Shown: one piece after another, positions 28,396 through 30,453 of the stretch
How positions within the stretch are numbered: the stretch's first letter is position 1
Layout: each line of letters begins with the position of its first letter
From: a virus
Reading direction: 5' to 3' (one strand)
IMG/VR virus record: IMGVR_UViG_3300025141_000496
Location: 1 to 30,453 of that record
DNA: 30,453 bases
Notes under the pieces: generated by a model
The model's input: the letters and a program-made list of their open reading frames with translations, nothing else
Database searches by the model: none
What the model was told of the DNA's origin: nothing
Program-made: the position numbers and the translations under genes

Positions 28396-28882
28396 ATGGC
28401 TTATTCTCAATTACCCCTTCAACAATCTTTGGAGATAGAAGAGGTTCGTAGTCGTGTAAAATTTGTTTCATTTTGGCTTCTAGTTGTTCCACTGTTAATT
28501 CTTCTAATTTCCCATGTTTTATTATTTTTCTGTCTATGTATAATCCTGCTGCCTTGCCTCGAGATACTTCAGCGTTTACAGCAGAAGAAAAACTTCCCTT
28601 CTTGAGAGCAGCCTGTTTAATTCTGTCTAGCTCGGCAACATGCTTTTCATAACTTACTTCAAATTTTTTTCGTCTCTCTTCTTTGAGTTCTCCCATAAAT
28701 TTTGCCACTAACGGGGAAAGTCTTGGATTCATCAACTCACAGCCTTCTTGTTTTGCTCTCTTAGGACTATAGCCAGCAAGCTTCGCTGCCTCCATTTGAG
28801 TCATCATACCTTCGGGTCCACCAAATACCATGTATTCAGCAAATCTTTTTTGCATTTCTGTTAATCTTTTTGGAACTCCCAT
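28334..28882 (-). CDS. terS: Terminase small subunit
   Basis: A 182-residue protein. The N-terminal DNA-binding region has LTEMQKRFAEYMVFGGPEG, MTQMEAAKLAGYSPKRAKQE and GCELMNPRLSPLVAKFMGEL, the helix-turn-helix and NPxV/L pattern of Terminase_2-type small subunits. A middle coil follows, then SFSSAVNAEVSRGKAAGLYI, a recurrent terminase small-subunit element. The tail is a Ser-rich run with acidic and basic residues. Family knowledge: recognises viral DNA ends and activates the large terminase. The ATG at 28882 is preferred over a TTG at 28891, which lies in the minus-strand -10 box. The large subunit is not in the window. Confidence 0.85.
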   Translation of the reverse strand: MGVPKRLTEMQKRFAEYMVFGGPEGMMTQMEAAKLAGYSPKRAKQEGCELMNPRLSPLVAKFMGELKEERRKKFEVSYEKHVAELDRIKQAALKKGSFSSAVNAEVSRGKAAGLYIDRKIIKHGKLEELTVEQLEAKMKQILHDYEPLLSPKIVEGVIENKPSKSSSSSSPKAKESSSDLQK

Positions 28883-28884
28883 AC

Positions 28885-28918
28885 TTGACAATTTAAGGTA
28901 ACTATCCTATAAAGTCAA
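28885..28918. promoter_or_regulatory. Interlocked divergent promoter pair (34 bp)
   Basis: Plus strand: TTGACA (28885-28890), 17 bp, TATAAA (28908-28913), six bases, ATG 28920. Minus strand: TTGACT (28918-28913), 17 bp, TAAATT (28895-28890), seven bases, ATG 28882. Both mRNAs should be leaderless or nearly so. The outer TTGAC-N24-GTCAA geometry equals that at 12611-12644. Confidence 0.75.
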
Positions 28919-28919
28919 T

Positions 28920-29375
28920 ATGAAAGATGACCGAGGAGATTTAGATTTAACACTTCTGATTGAAAACCATCAGAAAGAACTTTGGGATTTTAAACAAAAA
29001 GAATCTCAGTGGATAATGGATAAAAATCAGCTAGAGGGTAATCAAAAAATTATTAATGAACTTTCTGCAAAACTACTAGACGTTACGAAAGCAAATTTTT
29101 CTTTGAAATCGAAGTTGGTTGAAGCTGAAGAAGCCTTAGCTAATGCGTTAGCTAGTGATGAGCGTCAGAAGGAAGCAGATGAGAAGATGATGTTCAAGCT
29201 AGAAAGAATACGAGAGTTAGAAAATATTAATGATGATCATAGACAATTAAATGGACACTTACAGAGTCGCTTGACAGAGGTGGAGCAGGAGGTTATAGAG
29301 CTTCATGCTGACAATAAAAAGTTAGCACGGCAAATACAAGATTTAGAAAACAACCGTAAATATTCTGAAAGTTAA
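28920..29375 (+). CDS. Coiled-coil protein, leaderless
   Basis: A 151-residue protein that is nearly one continuous coiled coil: LIENHQKELWDFKQKESQWI, SLKSKLVEAEEALANALASD, RLTEVEQEVIELHADNKKLA. It has no TM, signal or Cys. Scaffolding or a DNA-packaging partner is conceivable because it is divergent from the small terminase gene, but nothing specific shows this. The start is fixed by the promoter; the mRNA begins ATGAAAGA. Confidence 0.75.
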   Translation: MKDDRGDLDLTLLIENHQKELWDFKQKESQWIMDKNQLEGNQKIINELSAKLLDVTKANFSLKSKLVEAEEALANALASDERQKEADEKMMFKLERIRELENINDDHRQLNGHLQSRLTEVEQEVIELHADNKKLARQIQDLENNRKYSES

Positions 29376-29381
29376 AATTTA

Positions 29382-29621
29382 ATGCGAGTACAAGACCTCC
29401 AACAATTTTTATCCAGTTTCACACAAGGATCCGATGCAGTGAAAAATGCTGTAATACTTTGTGAAGTTAATGGTACGTTGTATGATGTTAGGAGAATGGA
29501 AGTGCATGAGAATGAAGCGCCCATCCCAGGTTTCACAGGTCATACCGCACATCGATTAGTTTTAAAAACTCAAAAACCATCTAGTATTATACTGCCAGAT
29601 AAGTTACAAAAAGACTACTAA
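29382..29621 (+). CDS. Conserved small phage protein (79 aa)
   Basis: A 79-residue protein with VNGTLYDVRRMEVHENEAPI, PGFTGHTAHRLVLKTQKPSS and ILPDKL. The LYDVRxxxxHEN...GHxxHRLVL pattern recurs in uncharacterised phage proteins, from memory. It begins six bases after the coiled-coil gene. The His-rich core could bind a metal, but function is unknown. Confidence 0.7.
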   Translation: MRVQDLQQFLSSFTQGSDAVKNAVILCEVNGTLYDVRRMEVHENEAPIPGFTGHTAHRLVLKTQKPSSIILPDKLQKDY

Positions 29622-29794
29622 TGCACGAGGTAGTTACCTCGATAAAGACATGGGTCCAGAGGCAAAATTATATCAGAAACTTCGTAAAAAATCATCCAGG
29701 ATTTTATGGACAAGGCTGGAAAACCTTAGCTTACTTGGGTGCCCTGATCTATTGGGTTATAATGCTAATTCCACTTTTTTTACTGTCGAGTTAA
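29621..29794 (+). CDS. Possible overlapping ORF encoding a TM peptide (57 aa)
   Basis: An ORF in TAATG coupling with the previous gene, lying largely inside the nuclease gene in another frame (145 nt shared). It encodes MHEVVTSIKTWVQRQNYIRN and ends in a TM helix (LAYLGALIYWVIMLIPLFLL). The coupling is suggestive, but the nuclease frame has clear motifs and this one may be a chance reading. A CGAGGTA/TACCTCG dyad (29626-29641) lies near its start. Confidence 0.25.
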   Translation: MHEVVTSIKTWVQRQNYIRNFVKNHPGFYGQGWKTLAYLGALIYWVIMLIPLFLLSS

Positions 29795-30027
29795 AAGTTA
29801 CTCGAGGGAATAAACTTAAATTTTCTCCGCATCAAATTGCGTTCCATAAGACACATCCAATAAATACTTTTATCATAGCCGAGGCCCTCGGTCCGAGGTC
29901 CTCGAAACTTGTTCAGATGTACCGTGGTTCACGGATCACAGAGCTTGTCGCTTGCGGCTTGAAGCTTGATGCTTGCTGCTTGGGGCTTGACGCTTGTTGC
30001 TTGGAGCTCGCGAAGCTTGGCGCTTGA
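29650..30027 (+). CDS. VRR-NUC-like PD-(D/E)XK nuclease with repeat-derived tail
   Basis: A 125-residue protein. Residues 1-100 carry the nuclease: GPEAKLYQKLRK, LLGCPDLLGYN (Asp33), STFFTVELKVTRG (Glu47, Lys49) and FSPHQIAFHKTHP. This is the (P)D...ExK plus QxxF pattern of VRR-NUC/HJR-like phage endonucleases. Family knowledge: cleaves structured or branched DNA. The last about 26 residues (ACGLKLDACCLGLDACCLEL) are translated from the GCTTGNN array, giving a seven-residue LxLDACC period, so the array has probably extended the original C-terminus. No ribosome-binding site is evident before ATG 29650. Confidence 0.8.
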   Translation: MGPEAKLYQKLRKKSSRILWTRLENLSLLGCPDLLGYNANSTFFTVELKVTRGNKLKFSPHQIAFHKTHPINTFIIAEALGPRSSKLVQMYRGSRITELVACGLKLDACCLGLDACCLELAKLGA

Positions 30028-30121
30028 TGCTTGGCGCTTGAAGCTTGTAGCCATTATCCAGGCACCATTGATCGTGGAATTTTTTTATAAGTTCTGATTC
30101 AGTGCTTCGGGTATGTGACAT
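29936..30121 (-). CDS. Small protein with repeat-derived C-terminus
   Basis: A 61-residue ORF: HTRSTESELIKKFHDQWCLD then NGYKLQAPSIKRQASRAPSN and similar heptads (KRQAPSSKHQASSRKRQAL). The first about 28 residues look like a genuine small domain; the rest is translation of the heptanucleotide array. It overlaps the end of the Gp88-like gene by 23 nt and is antisense to the nuclease gene end. I remember similar KLQAPS-type C-termini in marine-phage predictions, which may all be by-products of such arrays. Confidence 0.4.
   Translation of the reverse strand: MSHTRSTESELIKKFHDQWCLDNGYKLQAPSIKRQASRAPSNKRQAPSSKHQASSRKRQAL
29943..30049. repeat. GCTTGNN heptanucleotide array, 15 units
   Basis: GCTTG recurs every 7 bp from 29943: nine units to 29999, one GCTCG at 30006, a 2-base slip, then 30015, 30022, 30029, 30036 and 30043. 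The five-base core is constant in 14 of 15 units while the two spacer bases vary freely (TC, CG, AA, AT, CT, GG, AC, TT, GA and so on). The array overlaps the 3' end of the plus-strand nuclease gene and the 3' half of the minus-strand ORF. Confidence 0.92.
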
Positions 30122-30453
30122 TGTCTACCTTCCTGTCCCAGCATGCTCTACAGTCCCGGCATTGGTTGCCCTGGTCCGCGGCAGGACATGTCTTCGTCGA
30201 GCTGGAGACGGTCGATGTCCACGGCCAGAATTTTACTGGAGGTTGATCAATCATATGCGAGCTCATTCTAATAATTAAATTTGACGGAACTATGTCCGGA
30301 TCCATTAGGTTCAAAAATTTTGCTTCTCTTGTTGGCATCCAGTGACTGGTGTCAGGCGTTAACCTGCAAACCTCGAATATATTCTCCAGATGGGCCATCG
30401 ACTGTATGTCCCCGGCATCATGCCATCTAAAATATTTATGCTTTCGAATCAGT
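30099..30453 (-). CDS. Gp88-like phage protein, partial (N-terminus outside window)
   Basis: The frame is open from the right edge to the stop at 30099: 117 residues of a C-terminal part. It reads KYFRWHDAGDIQSMAHLENI, FEVCRLTPDTSHWMPTREAK and SNLIIRMSSHM, then a cysteine cluster CPAADQGNQCRDCRACWD and NVTYPKH. The RWHDAGD, TPxxxxWxPTRE and C...C..C..CW elements match the uncharacterised Gene product 88 family of mycobacteriophage and other phages as I remember it. The four cysteines suggest metal binding. The internal ATG at 30398 is not the start, because RWHDAGD lies upstream in frame. The 30122-30398 stretch is richer in G+C than the phage average. Confidence 0.8.
   Translation of the reverse strand, partial: LIRKHKYFRWHDAGDIQSMAHLENIFEVCRLTPDTSHWMPTREAKFLNLMDPDIVPSNLIIRMSSHMIDQPPVKFWPWTSTVSSSTKTCPAADQGNQCRDCRACWDRKVDNVTYPKH

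Noticed and set aside
28883-28891. TTG start for the small terminase gene
   Set aside because: It overlaps the minus-strand -10 box; the ATG at 28882 fits the promoter and family start.
29621-29794. TM-peptide ORF as the main gene here instead of the nuclease
   Set aside because: The nuclease frame carries the conserved PD...ExK motifs; the TM frame is kept only as a low-confidence overlap.
29943-30049. CRISPR array
   Set aside because: Seven-base units with two-base spacers do not fit repeat-spacer architecture, and no cas gene is present.

Overview
The window reads as a 30.4 kb piece of a tailed-phage genome from an uncultured marine phage. It resembles the AT-rich podovirus-like phages of SAR11 and related marine bacteria, judged from remembered protein patterns with no database search. 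Supporting signs are AT-rich, tightly packed genes with TAATG or ATGA overlaps, family A DNA polymerase, Hsp20, M15 endolysin, small terminase, many tiny membrane or Cys-containing proteins, and no rRNA, tRNA or cellular operon. No integrase, phage RNA polymerase, portal, major capsid or large terminase gene is present, so this is part of a genome.

Layout. 1-9994 (+): late block of small virion-type proteins, then Gly-, Ala- and Gln-rich structural proteins, a 1429-residue putative internal or ejected virion protein, a holin-like protein and an M15 endolysin. 10110-11131: Hsp20 and a 2-oxoglutarate/Fe(II) oxygenase, the latter bracketed by a ~42 bp direct repeat. 11162-12592 (-): an SNF2-like helicase. 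12647-20119 (+): replication block with a candidate ssDNA-binding protein, archaeo-eukaryotic-type primase, UvrD-like helicase, DUF3310-type protein, PD-(D/E)XK nuclease and DNA polymerase. 20140-25345: accessory block of about 20 small proteins, including an 11-cysteine metallothionein-like peptide of 48 residues, zinc ribbons, single-TM coiled-coil proteins, secreted proteins and a ribbon-helix-helix protein. 25358-27791: ParB-like, SET-domain and RecB-like exonuclease genes. 27792-28107: noncoding region full of inverted repeats. 28108-30453: small terminase subunit (-), coiled-coil protein, VRR-NUC-like nuclease, a 15-unit heptanucleotide array and a Gp88-like gene (-) leaving the window.

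Regulation is the most striking aspect. At seven places a sigma70-type promoter (TTGACA-like, 16-18 bp, TATAAT-like) ends 6-7 nt before a start codon, so the mRNA should begin at or one base before that codon, i.e. be leaderless. Five of these begin ATGAAAG. Two lie in 34 bp interlocked divergent promoters with the geometry TTGAC-N24-GTCAA. With no phage RNA polymerase seen, the early and middle genes probably use host RNA polymerase.

Coordinates and translations were worked out by eye. Functions are given from visible motifs; where only general resemblance to marine-phage hypotheticals is available this is stated.
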